Source: Pseudomonas maioricensis (GTDB lineage Bacteria; Pseudomonadota; Gammaproteobacteria; Pseudomonadales; Pseudomonadaceae). Taken from it: a stretch of DNA of 64,000 nt. How positions within the stretch are numbered: position 1 is the stretch's first letter; each line of letters opens with the position of its first letter. The position numbers and the translations under genes were made by a program. The stretch lies in contig NZ_LOHG01000001.1 of assembly GCF_022790535.1 (NCBI RefSeq), positions 96,913 to 160,912 on the forward strand, given 5' to 3'. The notes beneath the pieces were generated by a model, which was given only the letters and a program-made list of their open reading frames with translations, was not told the DNA's origin and searched no databases. Below, piece by piece: positions 42,864 to 53,089 of the stretch.

Positions 42864-43229
42864 ATGGCTCGAATTCTGATCGTCGATGACTCGCCGACCG
42901 AAATGTACAAATTGACCGGCATGCTGGAAAAGCACGGTCATGAAGTCCTCAAGGCCGAAAATGGCGCCGACGGTGTTGCGCTGGCGCGTCAGGAAAAACC
43001 CGATGCCGTGTTGATGGACATCGTCATGCCTGGTCTCAACGGTTTTCAGGCTACCCGCCAACTGACCAAGGATGCCGACACCAGCATGATCCCGGTGATC
43101 ATGATCACCACCAAGGATCAGGAAACCGACAAGGTCTGGGGCAAGCGTCAGGGCGCCCGGGATTACCTGACCAAGCCGGTGGACGAAGAGACCCTGATGA
43201 AAACCCTGAACGCGGTACTCGCCGGCTGA
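42864..43229 (+). CDS. pilH: Twitching response regulator PilH
   Basis: The ATG at 42864 follows GGGGAAC and gives 121 residues (MARILIVDDSPTEMYKLTGM), the known PilH length. Receiver features: Asp in AVLMDIVMPGLNG and Lys in YLTKPVDEETL. PilH is the second receiver of the chemosensory system and is thought to act as phosphate sink or retraction signal. 49 bases after pilG. Confidence 0.95.
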   Translation: MARILIVDDSPTEMYKLTGMLEKHGHEVLKAENGADGVALARQEKPDAVLMDIVMPGLNGFQATRQLTKDADTSMIPVIMITTKDQETDKVWGKRQGARDYLTKPVDEETLMKTLNAVLAG

Positions 43230-43242
43230 CCGCCGGTTCGTC

Positions 43243-43782
43243 ATGGCTGAGTCTCAAACCGCCTTCCAGCTGTTGTTCGACATCGACCAACGCTGTCGAA
43301 CACTGGCGGCGGGTCTACCGTTTCAGGAAACCCGCCAGCAGGACTGGAGCGGTATCGGTTTTCGTATGGGCGGCCGCTGCTACGTCGCGCCGATGGGCGA
43401 AGTCAGCGAAATTCTTCATGAGCCGCGTTATGCCGCGTTGCCGGGCGTGAAACCCTGGGTTCGCGGTGTGGCGAATCTGCGCGGCAAGCTGTTGCCCATC
43501 ATGGACCTGTGCAGCTTTTTCGGTCATGAGCTGTCACCCCTGCGCAAAGAACGACGGGTGCTGGTTGTCGAACATCATGACGTCTTTGCCGGTTTGCTGG
43601 TCGATGAGGTTCTTGGCCTGCAGCATTTCAGTCAGATCAGCCTGATGCCACGGCAAGGGGCCGAGATGGAAGACGCCATCACACCGTTCATTCGCGGACA
43701 GTTTCTGCGCGAGCAGGCCTGGCTGGTGTTCAGCCCATGGGCGCTGGCGCAGTCACCGGGCTTTATGGACGTAGCACTGTAA
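43243..43782 (+). CDS. pilI: CheW-like adaptor PilI
   Basis: 179 residues of the CheW fold: [45 protein letters not shown] and [16 protein letters not shown]. It couples the receptor PilJ to the kinase ChpA. Starts 13 bases after pilH. An intrinsic terminator follows at 43795. Confidence 0.94.
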   Translation: MAESQTAFQLLFDIDQRCRTLAAGLPFQETRQQDWSGIGFRMGGRCYVAPMGEVSEILHEPRYAALPGVKPWVRGVANLRGKLLPIMDLCSFFGHELSPLRKERRVLVVEHHDVFAGLLVDEVLGLQHFSQISLMPRQGAEMEDAITPFIRGQFLREQAWLVFSPWALAQSPGFMDVAL

Positions 43783-43794
43783 GACTATTGGGCA

Positions 43795-43817
43795 GGTCAG
43801 CGATGCTGGCCTTTTTT
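43795..43817 (+). terminator. Intrinsic terminator between pilI and pilJ
   Basis: GGTCAGC (43795-43801) pairs with GCTGGCC (43805-43811; one G-T pair), loop GAT, followed by six Ts. It sits inside the operon, 38 bases before pilJ, so it would let only part of the transcripts through. Confidence 0.75.
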
Positions 43818-43855
43818 GCTTGCGCGATGAATATCGCATTCGGTCCAGGTGGGAC

Positions 43856-45898
43856 ATGAGTAAGACAGGCAGATCATTGGAAGGCTTGCGCAGCCGCTCG
43901 CAAATCGTCGTGCTGTTCGTTGCGCTGATCATTTTCATCGTATTGCTGTTCGTCAATTTCGCTTACCTCAATACGCAATCGACCTACGACAAGCAATACA
44001 TCGGGCACGCTGGTGAATTGCGCGTGCTCTCCCAGCGTATCGCCAAGAACGCCACCGAAGCCGCTGCTGGCAAACCCCAGGCATTCAAGTTGCTCGCCGA
44101 TGCGCGTAATGACTTTGATATGCGCTGGGGTTTCCTGCGCAAGGGTGATAAAGCCACCGGCCTGCCGCCAGCGCCTCAGGGCGTGCGTGACGAGTTGCAG
44201 ACGGTGCAGACCGACTGGGAGGCCCTGCGCAAAAGTACCGACGTCATTCTGGCCAACGAGCAGACCGTGCTGTCGCTGCATCAGGTGGCGGCGACGCTGG
44301 CCGAAACCATTCCGCAATTACAGGTCGAGTACGAAAAAGTCGTCGATATTCTGCTGCAAAACCGCGCCCCTGCCAGTCAGGTGGCCGTCGCACAGCGCCA
44401 GTCGTTACTGGCGGAGCGGATTCTCGGTTCGGTCAACAAGGTGCTGGCGGGTGATGACACCGCTGTGCAGGCTGCCGACGCCTTTGGCCGTGACGCCAGT
44501 CAATTTGGACGGGTGCTCAGCGGGATGCTCGACGGCAACGTGACCCTGCGCATTGCCCAGGTCGATGACCCGGACGCCCGGGCGCGTCTGGCCGAGATTG
44601 CCGAGTTGTTCCAGTTCGTTTCCGGCTCCGTAGATGAAATCCTTGAAACCTCGCCTGAGTTGTTCGAGGTCCGCGAATCTGCAGGCAATATCTTCAATAG
44701 CTCGCAAACGCTGCTCGACGAAACATCGGTGCTCGCCAACCGGCTTGAGCATCTGGCCAGTGCGCGGTCGTCCAATACCATTGGTGGTTACGTGCTGGGG
44801 CTGCTGGCCCTGATGTCAATCATTCTCATTGGTCTGGTCATGGTCCGTGAAACCAACCGCCAGCTTCGCGAAACGGCCGAGAAGAGTGAACGCAACCAGA
44901 ACGCGATCATGCGTCTGCTTGATGAGATCGAAAACCTCGCGGACGGTGACCTCACGGTGGCCGCCTCTGTGACGGAAGATTTCACCGGGGCAATCGCCGA
45001 CTCGATCAACTACTCCATCGACCAGTTACGCGAGCTGGTAGCGACCATCAACCTCACCGCCGAACAGGTGTTCGGTGCGGTCAAGGACACTCAGGGCACT
45101 GCAACGCAACTGGCTGCTGCATCAGAGCATCAGGCATTGCAGATTGCTGCGGCGTCCAACGCGATCAACCGCATGACGGGCTCCATCGATCTGGTATCGG
45201 CCAACGCCCACGAGTCCTGGTCGGTGGCCGAGCGGTCGGTGGCAATTGCCAATAAGGGTAACGAGGTGGTGCACAACACCATCAACGGCATGGACAACAT
45301 TCGCGAGCAGATTCAGGACACGTCCAAACGGATCAAGCGCCTTGGTGAGTCCTCTCAGGAGATCGGCGACATCGTCAGCCTGATCGACGATATTGCCGAT
45401 CAAACCAACATTCTGGCATTGAACGCAGCAATTCAGGCGTCCATGGCCGGGGATGCCGGACGCGGCTTTGCGGTGGTAGCCGACGAGGTGCAGCGGCTGG
45501 CCGAGCGTTCTTCCTCTGCTACCAAGCAGATTGAAACCTTGGTCCGAGCCATTCAGAACGACACCAACGAAGCGGTCATCTCCATGGAGCAGACCACCAC
45601 CGAAGTGGTGCGTGGCGCACGCCTGGCACAGGACGCCGGGGTGGCGCTGGAGGAGATCGAAGGCGTTTCAAAAATCCTCGCGGCGCTGATTCAGAGCATT
45701 ACCAACGCCGCTCAGCAACAGGCTGAACTGGGTCTGCAGATATCCCAGACCATGACCGTTATTCAGCAAACCACCTCGCAGACCACCTCGGGCACCGCAG
45801 CCACGGCACGTAGCATGGGCAACCTGGCGAAGATGGCCAGCGCGATGCGTCGTTCGGTTTCGGGCTTCACCTTGCCATCGTCGAAGGACCGCGGGTGA
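43856..45898 (+). CDS. pilJ: Pilus-linked chemoreceptor PilJ
   Basis: The ATG at 43856 ([15 protein letters not shown]) gives 680 residues, matching known PilJ. Transmembrane helix 1 ([22 protein letters not shown]) is followed by two PilJ sensory modules facing the periplasm ([40 protein letters not shown]), helix 2 ([20 protein letters not shown]), HAMP and the signalling hairpin tip [36 protein letters not shown]. It senses pilus engagement and drives ChpA. The methylation enzymes are absent from the operon. Confidence 0.95.
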   Translation: MSKTGRSLEGLRSRSQIVVLFVALIIFIVLLFVNFAYLNTQSTYDKQYIGHAGELRVLSQRIAKNATEAAAGKPQAFKLLADARNDFDMRWGFLRKGDKATGLPPAPQGVRDELQTVQTDWEALRKSTDVILANEQTVLSLHQVAATLAETIPQLQVEYEKVVDILLQNRAPASQVAVAQRQSLLAERILGSVNKVLAGDDTAVQAADAFGRDASQFGRVLSGMLDGNVTLRIAQVDDPDARARLAEIAELFQFVSGSVDEILETSPELFEVRESAGNIFNSSQTLLDETSVLANRLEHLASARSSNTIGGYVLGLLALMSIILIGLVMVRETNRQLRETAEKSERNQNAIMRLLDEIENLADGDLTVAASVTEDFTGAIADSINYSIDQLRELVATINLTAEQVFGAVKDTQGTATQLAAASEHQALQIAAASNAINRMTGSIDLVSANAHESWSVAERSVAIANKGNEVVHNTINGMDNIREQIQDTSKRIKRLGESSQEIGDIVSLIDDIADQTNILALNAAIQASMAGDAGRGFAVVADEVQRLAERSSSATKQIETLVRAIQNDTNEAVISMEQTTTEVVRGARLAQDAGVALEEIEGVSKILAALIQSITNAAQQQAELGLQISQTMTVIQQTTSQTTSGTAATARSMGNLAKMASAMRRSVSGFTLPSSKDRG

Positions 45899-45950
45899 TG
45901 TTCAAAAAACGTACAGCTCAGCAAGGTCATGGAACCTGGAAATACATGAC

Positions 45951-46041
45951 CTGTAGGAGTGAGCTTGCTCGCGATTCGGTCTCCTGTTCGATGAATATAT
46001 CGCCTGTGCTGACGCAATCGCGAGCAAGCTCACTCCTACAG
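45951..46041. repeat. REP palindrome
   Basis: CTGTAGGAGTGAGCTTGCTC and GAGCAAGCTCACTCCTACAG, inverted arms, between pilJ and chpA where pilK is found in P. aeruginosa. Confidence 0.92.
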
Positions 46042-46087
46042 GGTGCGCGTGGTTCAGAGACGTTGGCGCACGGTATATATGGATTCC

Positions 46088-46175
46088 GTTGGAGCGAGGC
46101 TTGCCCGCGAAGAAAGATAACTCGGAGCGCTTGTCTGGCCGCATTGCCTGATTCGCGGGCAAGCCTCGCTCCAAC
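46088..46175. repeat. REP palindrome
   Basis: GTTGGAGCGAGGCTTGCCCG and CGGGCAAGCCTCGCTCCAAC, inverted arms, a different subtype from the neighbouring REP and also inside the pilJ-chpA gap. Confidence 0.92.
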
Positions 46176-46201
46176 ACATGTTGTTGGGTATTGGAGTCGT
46201 C

Positions 46202-49200
46202 ATGGCTGATCGGCACGACTATGTGGCGCTGGAATGGGTGAAGGGCGAAATCGCCGAAACCCTCAAGCAGGCCCGCCACGCCCTCGAAACATTCATTGTC
46301 GATCCCGGCCAGACGGCTGCGATGGACGAGTGTCTGGATTGCGTGCACCAGGTGCATGGCAGCCTGCAAATGATCGAGTTCTACGGTGCAGCGCTGCTGG
46401 CCGAAGAAGTCGAGCAACTGGCGCTGGCATTGCAGCAGGACCGCGTTGCGGAGCGGGCCGAGGCCGAGCAATTGCTGACTCAGGCCATGACGCAGCTGCC
46501 TGCCTACCTGGACCGCATTCATTCAGCCAGACGCGACTTGCCGTTGGTGGTGCTGCCGCTGCTTAACGACTTGCGCAGCGCCCGTGGTGAAAGCCTGCTC
46601 TCGGAAACCAGTCTGTTCGCCCCGCAATTGGTCAGCGTGGCACCGCTAGACGCGCAAACCCTTGAGCAGCGCGACAGCCCCGAGTTGCCCGCGCTGCTGC
46701 GTAAATTGCGCCAGACCCTGCAAACCGCATTGGTCGGCCTGTTGCGTGAGCAGGACGTGCAGATTCAACTTGGCTACATGGGCAAAGTCTTCGCGCGCCT
46801 CGAACAGCTCTGCGATAACGCGCCACTGGGTCCGCTTTGGCAGATAGCCTCGGCGCTGGTCGAAACCATGCTCAATGGCAACTTCACCAACAGCCCGGCA
46901 CTGCGCAGCCTGTTCAAGGACGCTGACAAAGAACTCAAACGGCTGCTGGAGCAGGGCATCGCGGGCATCAACCAGCCTGCCCCGGATGAGTTGCTCAAAA
47001 GCCTGCTGTTCTACATCGCCAAGTCGGACAGTCAGGCGCAGCGAATGGTTGATCTGAAGGATCAGTACGGTCTGGACGAAGCACTGCCCGACACCACGCC
47101 ACCGAGTCAGCAGCGGACGAGCCTGGGCCCCGACCGCGATGCGATGCGCTCGGTGATCAGCGCATTGTGCGAAGAACTGGTACGAGTCAAGGAACGGCTG
47201 GATGTATTCGTGCGCGGTGATCGCAAGTCGGTCAGCGAGCTCAACAGCCTGTTACCGCCGCTACGGCAGATTGCCGACACGCTGGCGGTGCTGGGCTTCG
47301 GCCAACCGCGCAAAGTCATCATTGATCAGTTAGCCGTGGTGCAGGGTTTGGCTCAGGGCCAGCGTGAACCCAGCGACGCAGCCTTGATGGACGTGGCCGG
47401 TGCGCTGCTTTACGTGGAAGCGACACTGGCCGGTATGGTCGGGCCAGTAGAGCAAGCCGCTAATCGCGAAGACAGCCGCCTGCCGACCACGGACCTCACG
47501 CAGATTCATCAGTTGGTGATCCGTGAAGCACGTGTTGTGTTGCAGCAAGCCAAAGACGTGATCATCGATTACATCGACGGCGAGTGGGATCGTCAGCGTC
47601 TTGAGCCGTTATCGGCGCTGCTGGTGCAGGTGCGCGGCGCGCTGGCAATGATCCCGCTGGCCCGTGCCGCGAGTTTGCTGGCGGCCTGCAACGATTACAT
47701 TCTTGAACACCTGCTGGTCGATGAAACCCGCCCGGCCTGGACCCAACTCGACAGTCTGGCTGACACCATTACCGGCATCGAGTACTACCTGGAACGCATG
47801 GGCGAAGACCATGAAGCACCGGGTGAGCAGGTGCTGGACATGGCACAGGAAAGCCTGGCGAGACTGGGCTACACCCCGGCTTCGGATACGCTGGACGTGC
47901 CGGTGCTGGACGAGGTTATCAGCCAGGACGAGATTCTGGAGCTGGAAGCCCGCAACGCATTGGTCAGCCCGACACAGACCATTGCCGATGTGCTGGCCAG
48001 CCCGGTGAGCGCAGTCAACCCGCCTGCTCTTCACACACCCGCCAGCCTGTTGCCGCCACCGGTCGATGAAGAGGCCGTGGATGACGAATTGCTGGAAGTG
48101 TTTCTTGAAGAGACCGATGAAGTCCTCGCAGCCCTGCGTGAATACTTGCCGCAGTGGATTGGCTCGCTCAACGATGCGCGCAGTAACACCACCGCGCTGA
48201 CTGAAGTACGCCGCGCTTTCCATACCCTCAAAGGCAGCGGGCGGATGGTGCGGGCGTTGATCCTGGGCGAACTCGCATGGGCGGTGGAAAACCTGCTCAA
48301 TCGGGTGCTGGAAAACAGCGTCAAACCTGACGTGCACGTTCAGCAGTTGCTCAACGAAGTGCTGGCGTTGTTGCCGGAAGTCATCAAGGACTTCGCCCTG
48401 GGTGCGCAGCGTCAGCGTGATGATGTCGACCGTCTGGCCGCCCGTGCTCATGCCTTGGCAAAAGGCCAAGGCCTGCTGACCTTCGACACGGCTCCCGATG
48501 ACGACGAACACGACGAGCTCGACCCGCAATTACTGGAGATTTTCCGTCAGGAAGCCTTGAGTCATCTGGACAGCCTCAAGCGTTTTCTCGATGGCAGCGC
48601 CGACGACCTCGAGCCAGCCATCAGCGACGACTTACTGCGTGCGCTGCATACCCTCAAAGGCAGCGCCTCCATGGCGGGCGTGTTGCCGATCGCCGAGCTG
48701 ACCAGCCCGCTCGATCAACTCGTGCGTGAGTACAGGGCGCACATGATTGCCCTTGGGCACGCCGAGCTTGAGTTGCTGCGCAGCGCCGAGCCGCTGTTTC
48801 TTCAAGGCCTGGCGCAGCTGTCGAGCACGCCGCTGGGGCCTATTCCCGGTGCGGCTCAGTTGATCGAAGCGGCGCAGGCCTTGCTGGAAGAGCGCTTGGC
48901 TGCGGCGGTAAATGCGTCGAACAACGGCTTGCGGATCAAGCGTAATCCGCAACTGATTGAAAGCTTCCTCGCTGAAGGCATGGACATTCTGCTGGACGCG
49001 GAGAACCTCTTGCAGCGTTGGCGTGAGCACCCCGGCGAGCGGCAGGAGCTCTCGGCGCTGCTGGAAGAACTGACCACGCTCGGGCACGGCGCGCACCTCG
49101 CTGATCTCCCGCAAGTGGACGAGCTCTGCGAAGCCTTGCTCGACCTTTATGGCGCAGTGGAAGAAAGCAGTCTGGCGGTCAGCGAACGGTTTTTCGACGA

Positions 49201-52198
49201 GGCCGAACAGGCTCATGAAGCGCTGATCTGCATGCTTGATCAGTTGGCCGCCGGACAAGACGTCGAAGCCTGCCCGGCCCGTATCCAGGCCTTGCGTGAC
49301 CTGCTTGACCAGGCGCTGGACCCATCGGCGACCGGCCTGATCAAAAGCGACGGCAGCCAGACACTGAGCATCACCGAGCTGAACGCAGCCACCGAACAGT
49401 TGGCCGGTCATGCGCCGATTTACGACGACCCGCTGACTCTGGACGACGAGATCGTCGAGATATTCCTCGAAGAGGCGGTGGATATTCTCGACAGCGCCGG
49501 GCAAGCCCTGCAGCGCTGGCTGGATGACCCGGAAAATCCGATGCCGCTGTCAGCTTTGCAGCGCGACCTGCACACCCTCAAAGGTGGCGCGCGCATGGCC
49601 GAAATCGGTGCTATCGGGGATCTTGGGCATGAGCTGGAAAGTGTGTACGAAGGCCTGATTGATCGTCGCTACAACTATTCCCCGGCGCTCGCCGAGCTGC
49701 TGATCCAAAGCCATGACCAGTTGGCGTTGATGCTCGAGCAACTGCAAAAGCATCAGGTGTTGAGCGACCCGGTGGGTTTGATCGAGGCTATTCGGGATTT
49801 GCGTCTGGGCACCACCCGCGCATCAACAGCCGATCTCAACGCCAGGCCTGCGCAGCCCGAGGCCGGAGTCAATGCGCCGCCTGAGCGCGATACCGAACTA
49901 CTGGAAATCTTTCTTGAAGAAGGCTTCGACCTGCTTGAAAGCTCTGGCGCGGCGCTGACGAGATGGCAGGCCGACCCCGAAAACTTGCTGGAAGTGGAAA
50001 ACCTGCTGCGTGACCTGCACACCCTCAAAGGTGGCGCTCGCATGGCGGAAATCGCGCCTGTTGGCGATCTGGCCCATGAGCTGGAAACACTCTATGAAGG
50101 GCTTTCGGCGGGAACGTTAAGGCCTGACCCGATCACCATCAGCCTGCTGCAAAGTGGTCATGATCTGCTGGCCGACATGCTTGATGCCGTGCGTTCCGAC
50201 AAGCCACTGCAGGGTGCTGCGCTGCTGATCGAAAGCATCCGCAAGCACGCCGCTGCTGATCACTCAGAACAGCCAATGCAGGCCCCGCCAGTACCTGAGC
50301 CGCTGGCGTTGCCTCCCGAGCCAGGCCCTGCCTCCGATGCAGAGGGCGAGCGGTCTGCCGGAGAGATGGTCAAAGTCCCCGCGCAAGAGCTGGAAACGCT
50401 GGTCAATCTGGCGGGTGAAACGTCTATCTTCCGTGGTCGCATCGAACAGCAGGTGATCGACGCCGAAGGCACTCTCGCGGAAATGGCCACGACCATTGAG
50501 CGTATGCGCGACCAACTGCGACGCCTCGACATGGAGACCCAGGGCAGTATCCTCAGCCGCGAACAGGTACAGGCCGAACGCTTGGGTTATGAGGATTTTG
50601 ACCCGCTGGAAATGGATCGCCATTCCCAACTGCAGCAACTGTCCCGTGCTCTGTTCGAGTCGGCGTCCGACTTGATGGACCTCAAGGAAACGCTGGACGC
50701 CCGGGCCAGCGATGCGCAAACCCTGTTGCTGCAACAGGCGCGGGTCAATACCGAGCTTCAGGAAGGCCTGATGCGCACGCGCATGGTGCCGTTCGAACGT
50801 ATGGTGCCGCGCCTCAAGCGCATCGTGCGTCAGGTGTCCGCCGAGTTGCACAAGAAGGTCCGGTTTGAGGTCGGCAATACCGAAGGTGAAATGGATCGCA
50901 GCGTGCTTGAGCGCATGGTCGCCCCGTTGGAGCACATGCTGCGCAATGCCATCGATCATGGCCTTGAAAGCACCGAAGAGCGTCTTGCCCAAGGCAAGCC
51001 CGAGTACGGCACGATCATCCTGGATCTGAAACACGAAGGCGGCGATATCGTCTTCGAGATGAGCGACGACGGTGCCGGTGTTGATCTGGATGCGGTGCGG
51101 AAAAAGGCGATCAAGCGCGGCATGATTCCGGCCCATGCGCAGCCGGGTGACCACGAAACGTTGCAGTTCATTCTTGAGCCAGGATTTTCCACGGCAGAAA
51201 CCGTCACGCAGATTTCCGGGCGTGGCGTTGGTATGGACGTGGTGCATGCCGAGGTCAAACAACTGGGCGGCAGCATGCTCATCGAGTCTGTGCCAGGGCA
51301 GGGCGCGCTGTTCCGGATTCGTCTGCCGTTTTCTGTTTCGGTCAATCGTGCCTTGATGGTGCAGTGTGGCGAAGAGCAGTACGCTGTGCCGCTCAATACC
51401 GTTGAGGGCATTGTGCGAGTGATGCCCGCCGAGCTGGAAAGCTGCTACCAGTCGACGCCACCGCGATACCAATACGGCGAGCGGGTTTATGAGCTGCGTT
51501 ACCTGGGCGAGCTGCTCAACAACAGCCTGCCGCCTTCACTGATAGGTCAGACCCAACCGCTACCCGTGTTGCTGGTGCATGTTCAGGATCAATGGGTAGC
51601 GGTGCAGGTGGATGCGTTGGCAGGCTCGCGGGAAATCGTCGTCAAGAGCCTCGGTCCGCAGTTCGCCCGTGTGCAGGGTGTTTCCGGCGCGACCATTCTG
51701 GGCGACGGCCGAGTGGTGTTGATTCTGGATCTGCTGGCCCACATCCGCCGCTTGCACAGCCGCTTGCAGGCAGAACAGGCGGCGGGGCGCAGTGTCCCTG
51801 CATGGCGTGACATCGAACAGGGCCGACCGCTGCTGGTCTTGGTGGTGGACGATTCGGTCACCGTGCGAAAGGTCACCAGTCGTCTGTTGGAGCGTCACGG
51901 CATGAACGTGCTAACGGCCAAAGATGGCGTCGACGCCATGGCGTTGCTCAAGGATCGTGTGCCGGATGTCATGTTGCTGGACATTGAAATGCCGCGTATG
52001 GACGGCTTCGAAGTCCTCAGTCATGTTCGCGCCGATGAGCAGCTCAAGGAGTTGCCAATCATCATGATCACCTCCCGTTCCGGGCAGAAGCACCGCGACC
52101 GTGCCATGGGGCTGGGCGTCAACGAATACCTGAGTAAGCCGTATCAGGAATCAGCGCTGCTCGAAAGTATCGCCTACTGGAGTCAGGTCAATGCCTAA
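46202..52198 (+). CDS. chpA: Hybrid chemosensory histidine kinase ChpA
   Basis: The ATG at 46202 (MADRHDYVALEWVKGEI) follows TTGGAG and gives 1998 residues. It has a series of phosphotransfer domains: VHGSLQM near 55, HTLKGSG near 680, HTLKGSA near 815, LGHGAHLA near 960, HTLKGGA near 1123 and 1278, plus a threonine-type site (YVEATLAGM, near 408). This matches the six Hpt plus Spt/Tpt plan of P. aeruginosa ChpA. Then a dimer helix, an ATPase domain with MLRNAIDHGLES and DDGAGVD, a CheW-like domain (NRALMVQCGEEQYAVPLNTV) and a receiver (VLVVDDSVTVRKV, Asp in VMLLDIEMPRMDG). Phosphorylates PilG and PilH. Overlaps chpC by eight bases. Confidence 0.96.
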   Translation: MADRHDYVALEWVKGEIAETLKQARHALETFIVDPGQTAAMDECLDCVHQVHGSLQMIEFYGAALLAEEVEQLALALQQDRVAERAEAEQLLTQAMTQLPAYLDRIHSARRDLPLVVLPLLNDLRSARGESLLSETSLFAPQLVSVAPLDAQTLEQRDSPELPALLRKLRQTLQTALVGLLREQDVQIQLGYMGKVFARLEQLCDNAPLGPLWQIASALVETMLNGNFTNSPALRSLFKDADKELKRLLEQGIAGINQPAPDELLKSLLFYIAKSDSQAQRMVDLKDQYGLDEALPDTTPPSQQRTSLGPDRDAMRSVISALCEELVRVKERLDVFVRGDRKSVSELNSLLPPLRQIADTLAVLGFGQPRKVIIDQLAVVQGLAQGQREPSDAALMDVAGALLYVEATLAGMVGPVEQAANREDSRLPTTDLTQIHQLVIREARVVLQQAKDVIIDYIDGEWDRQRLEPLSALLVQVRGALAMIPLARAASLLAACNDYILEHLLVDETRPAWTQLDSLADTITGIEYYLERMGEDHEAPGEQVLDMAQESLARLGYTPASDTLDVPVLDEVISQDEILELEARNALVSPTQTIADVLASPVSAVNPPALHTPASLLPPPVDEEAVDDELLEVFLEETDEVLAALREYLPQWIGSLNDARSNTTALTEVRRAFHTLKGSGRMVRALILGELAWAVENLLNRVLENSVKPDVHVQQLLNEVLALLPEVIKDFALGAQRQRDDVDRLAARAHALAKGQGLLTFDTAPDDDEHDELDPQLLEIFRQEALSHLDSLKRFLDGSADDLEPAISDDLLRALHTLKGSASMAGVLPIAELTSPLDQLVREYRAHMIALGHAELELLRSAEPLFLQGLAQLSSTPLGPIPGAAQLIEAAQALLEERLAAAVNASNNGLRIKRNPQLIESFLAEGMDILLDAENLLQRWREHPGERQELSALLEELTTLGHGAHLADLPQVDELCEALLDLYGAVEESSLAVSERFFDEAEQAHEALICMLDQLAAGQDVEACPARIQALRDLLDQALDPSATGLIKSDGSQTLSITELNAATEQLAGHAPIYDDPLTLDDEIVEIFLEEAVDILDSAGQALQRWLDDPENPMPLSALQRDLHTLKGGARMAEIGAIGDLGHELESVYEGLIDRRYNYSPALAELLIQSHDQLALMLEQLQKHQVLSDPVGLIEAIRDLRLGTTRASTADLNARPAQPEAGVNAPPERDTELLEIFLEEGFDLLESSGAALTRWQADPENLLEVENLLRDLHTLKGGARMAEIAPVGDLAHELETLYEGLSAGTLRPDPITISLLQSGHDLLADMLDAVRSDKPLQGAALLIESIRKHAAADHSEQPMQAPPVPEPLALPPEPGPASDAEGERSAGEMVKVPAQELETLVNLAGETSIFRGRIEQQVIDAEGTLAEMATTIERMRDQLRRLDMETQGSILSREQVQAERLGYEDFDPLEMDRHSQLQQLSRALFESASDLMDLKETLDARASDAQTLLLQQARVNTELQEGLMRTRMVPFERMVPRLKRIVRQVSAELHKKVRFEVGNTEGEMDRSVLERMVAPLEHMLRNAIDHGLESTEERLAQGKPEYGTIILDLKHEGGDIVFEMSDDGAGVDLDAVRKKAIKRGMIPAHAQPGDHETLQFILEPGFSTAETVTQISGRGVGMDVVHAEVKQLGGSMLIESVPGQGALFRIRLPFSVSVNRALMVQCGEEQYAVPLNTVEGIVRVMPAELESCYQSTPPRYQYGERVYELRYLGELLNNSLPPSLIGQTQPLPVLLVHVQDQWVAVQVDALAGSREIVVKSLGPQFARVQGVSGATILGDGRVVLILDLLAHIRRLHSRLQAEQAAGRSVPAWRDIEQGRPLLVLVVDDSVTVRKVTSRLLERHGMNVLTAKDGVDAMALLKDRVPDVMLLDIEMPRMDGFEVLSHVRADEQLKELPIIMITSRSGQKHRDRAMGLGVNEYLSKPYQESALLESIAYWSQVNA

Positions 52199-52673
52199 CG
52201 CCGCCAGTGCTACACAACTGACCGGGTTGATCCTGCCTCTGAGCGATCGCAACCTGCTGGTGCCCAACGTCGCCGTGGCTGAGCTGATCGACTACCAGGA
52301 TTGCAGCGCGCCCAGCGACGCGCCGGACTGGTACCTGGGGTCCATCAACTGGCGCCAGCGCACCTTGCCGCTGCTCAGCTTCGAAGCCGCATGCGGCGGC
52401 CGAACCCTTGTGGGTGGCCGGGCACGTATTGTCGTGCTCAACGCATTGGGTGATCGTGATGAATTGAAATTCATCGCGCTACTGACGCAGGGTATTCCGC
52501 GCTCCTGCAAGGTTGATAACCAGCTCAGCTATGTCGACGTCCCCCTCGATGCGCTTGAGCTGGCGGCTGTGCAAGTCGGCGAGACTGTCGCGAAAATCCC
52601 TGATCTGGTGGGGTTGGAGCAGTGGTTGGTGGATGCGGGGTTGGCCGAGTCGTCAGAAACGAGCCACCTGTAG
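52191..52673 (+). CDS. chpC: CheW-like adaptor ChpC
   Basis: 160 residues with a CheW-like fold: LILPLSDRNLLVPNVAVAEL, WYLGSINWRQRTLPLLSFE and IALLTQGIPRSCKV. Second adaptor of the Pil-Chp array, possibly linking other receptors. The start lies within the last codons of chpA. The stop codon is embedded in a REP arm. The methylesterase gene chpB, between chpA and chpC in P. aeruginosa, is missing. Confidence 0.92.
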   Translation: MPNAASATQLTGLILPLSDRNLLVPNVAVAELIDYQDCSAPSDAPDWYLGSINWRQRTLPLLSFEAACGGRTLVGGRARIVVLNALGDRDELKFIALLTQGIPRSCKVDNQLSYVDVPLDALELAAVQVGETVAKIPDLVGLEQWLVDAGLAESSETSHL

Positions 52674-52798
52674 GAGTGAACTTGTTCGCGATCTGGCGCG
52701 AAGCGGCAGCAACGGTCGCGCCTCAGTACATTTGCTGGAACCGAGTCGCCAGATGCACGACTGCTGCGCAGCCGTTCGCGAACAAGTTCGCTCCTACC
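52669..52798. repeat. REP palindrome with a longer centre
   Basis: TGTAGGAGTGAACTTGTTCG and CGAACAAGTTCGCTCCTACC are inverted; the centre contains another imperfect palindrome. The left arm contains the chpC stop. Confidence 0.88.
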
Positions 52799-52990
52799 GA
52801 AAAATGCGTACCCAGTTAGATACGTGAGCCGATTAAATCGGCTATTCGGCTCATGTGCAAAACGGCCGTCACCATGAACTTACCCTTGAACTGGATCTGG
52901 CAGCATTCTGGCTACCGGAGGGAGGGCGCAGTACGCGGTATCGGTTGGCTTTGGATTGAGGGGGTGTTGTCGAATAGTAGTTACCGCATC

Positions 52991-53080
52991 TCTAGGAGCT
53001 CACGAGCAACGCGAGGCAGCGATAGCGTCTTGCCTGATACACCGCCATCGCGGCCTCGCGTTGCTCGTGCGCTCCTACAG
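52991..53080. repeat. REP-like inverted repeat
   Basis: TAGGAGCTCACGAGCAACGC and GCGTTGCTCGTGCGCTCCTA form inverted arms with GAGGC.../...GCCTC inside. Between 52799 and 52990 I see nothing codable. Confidence 0.88.
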
Positions 53081-53089
53081 GGTTCGCGT

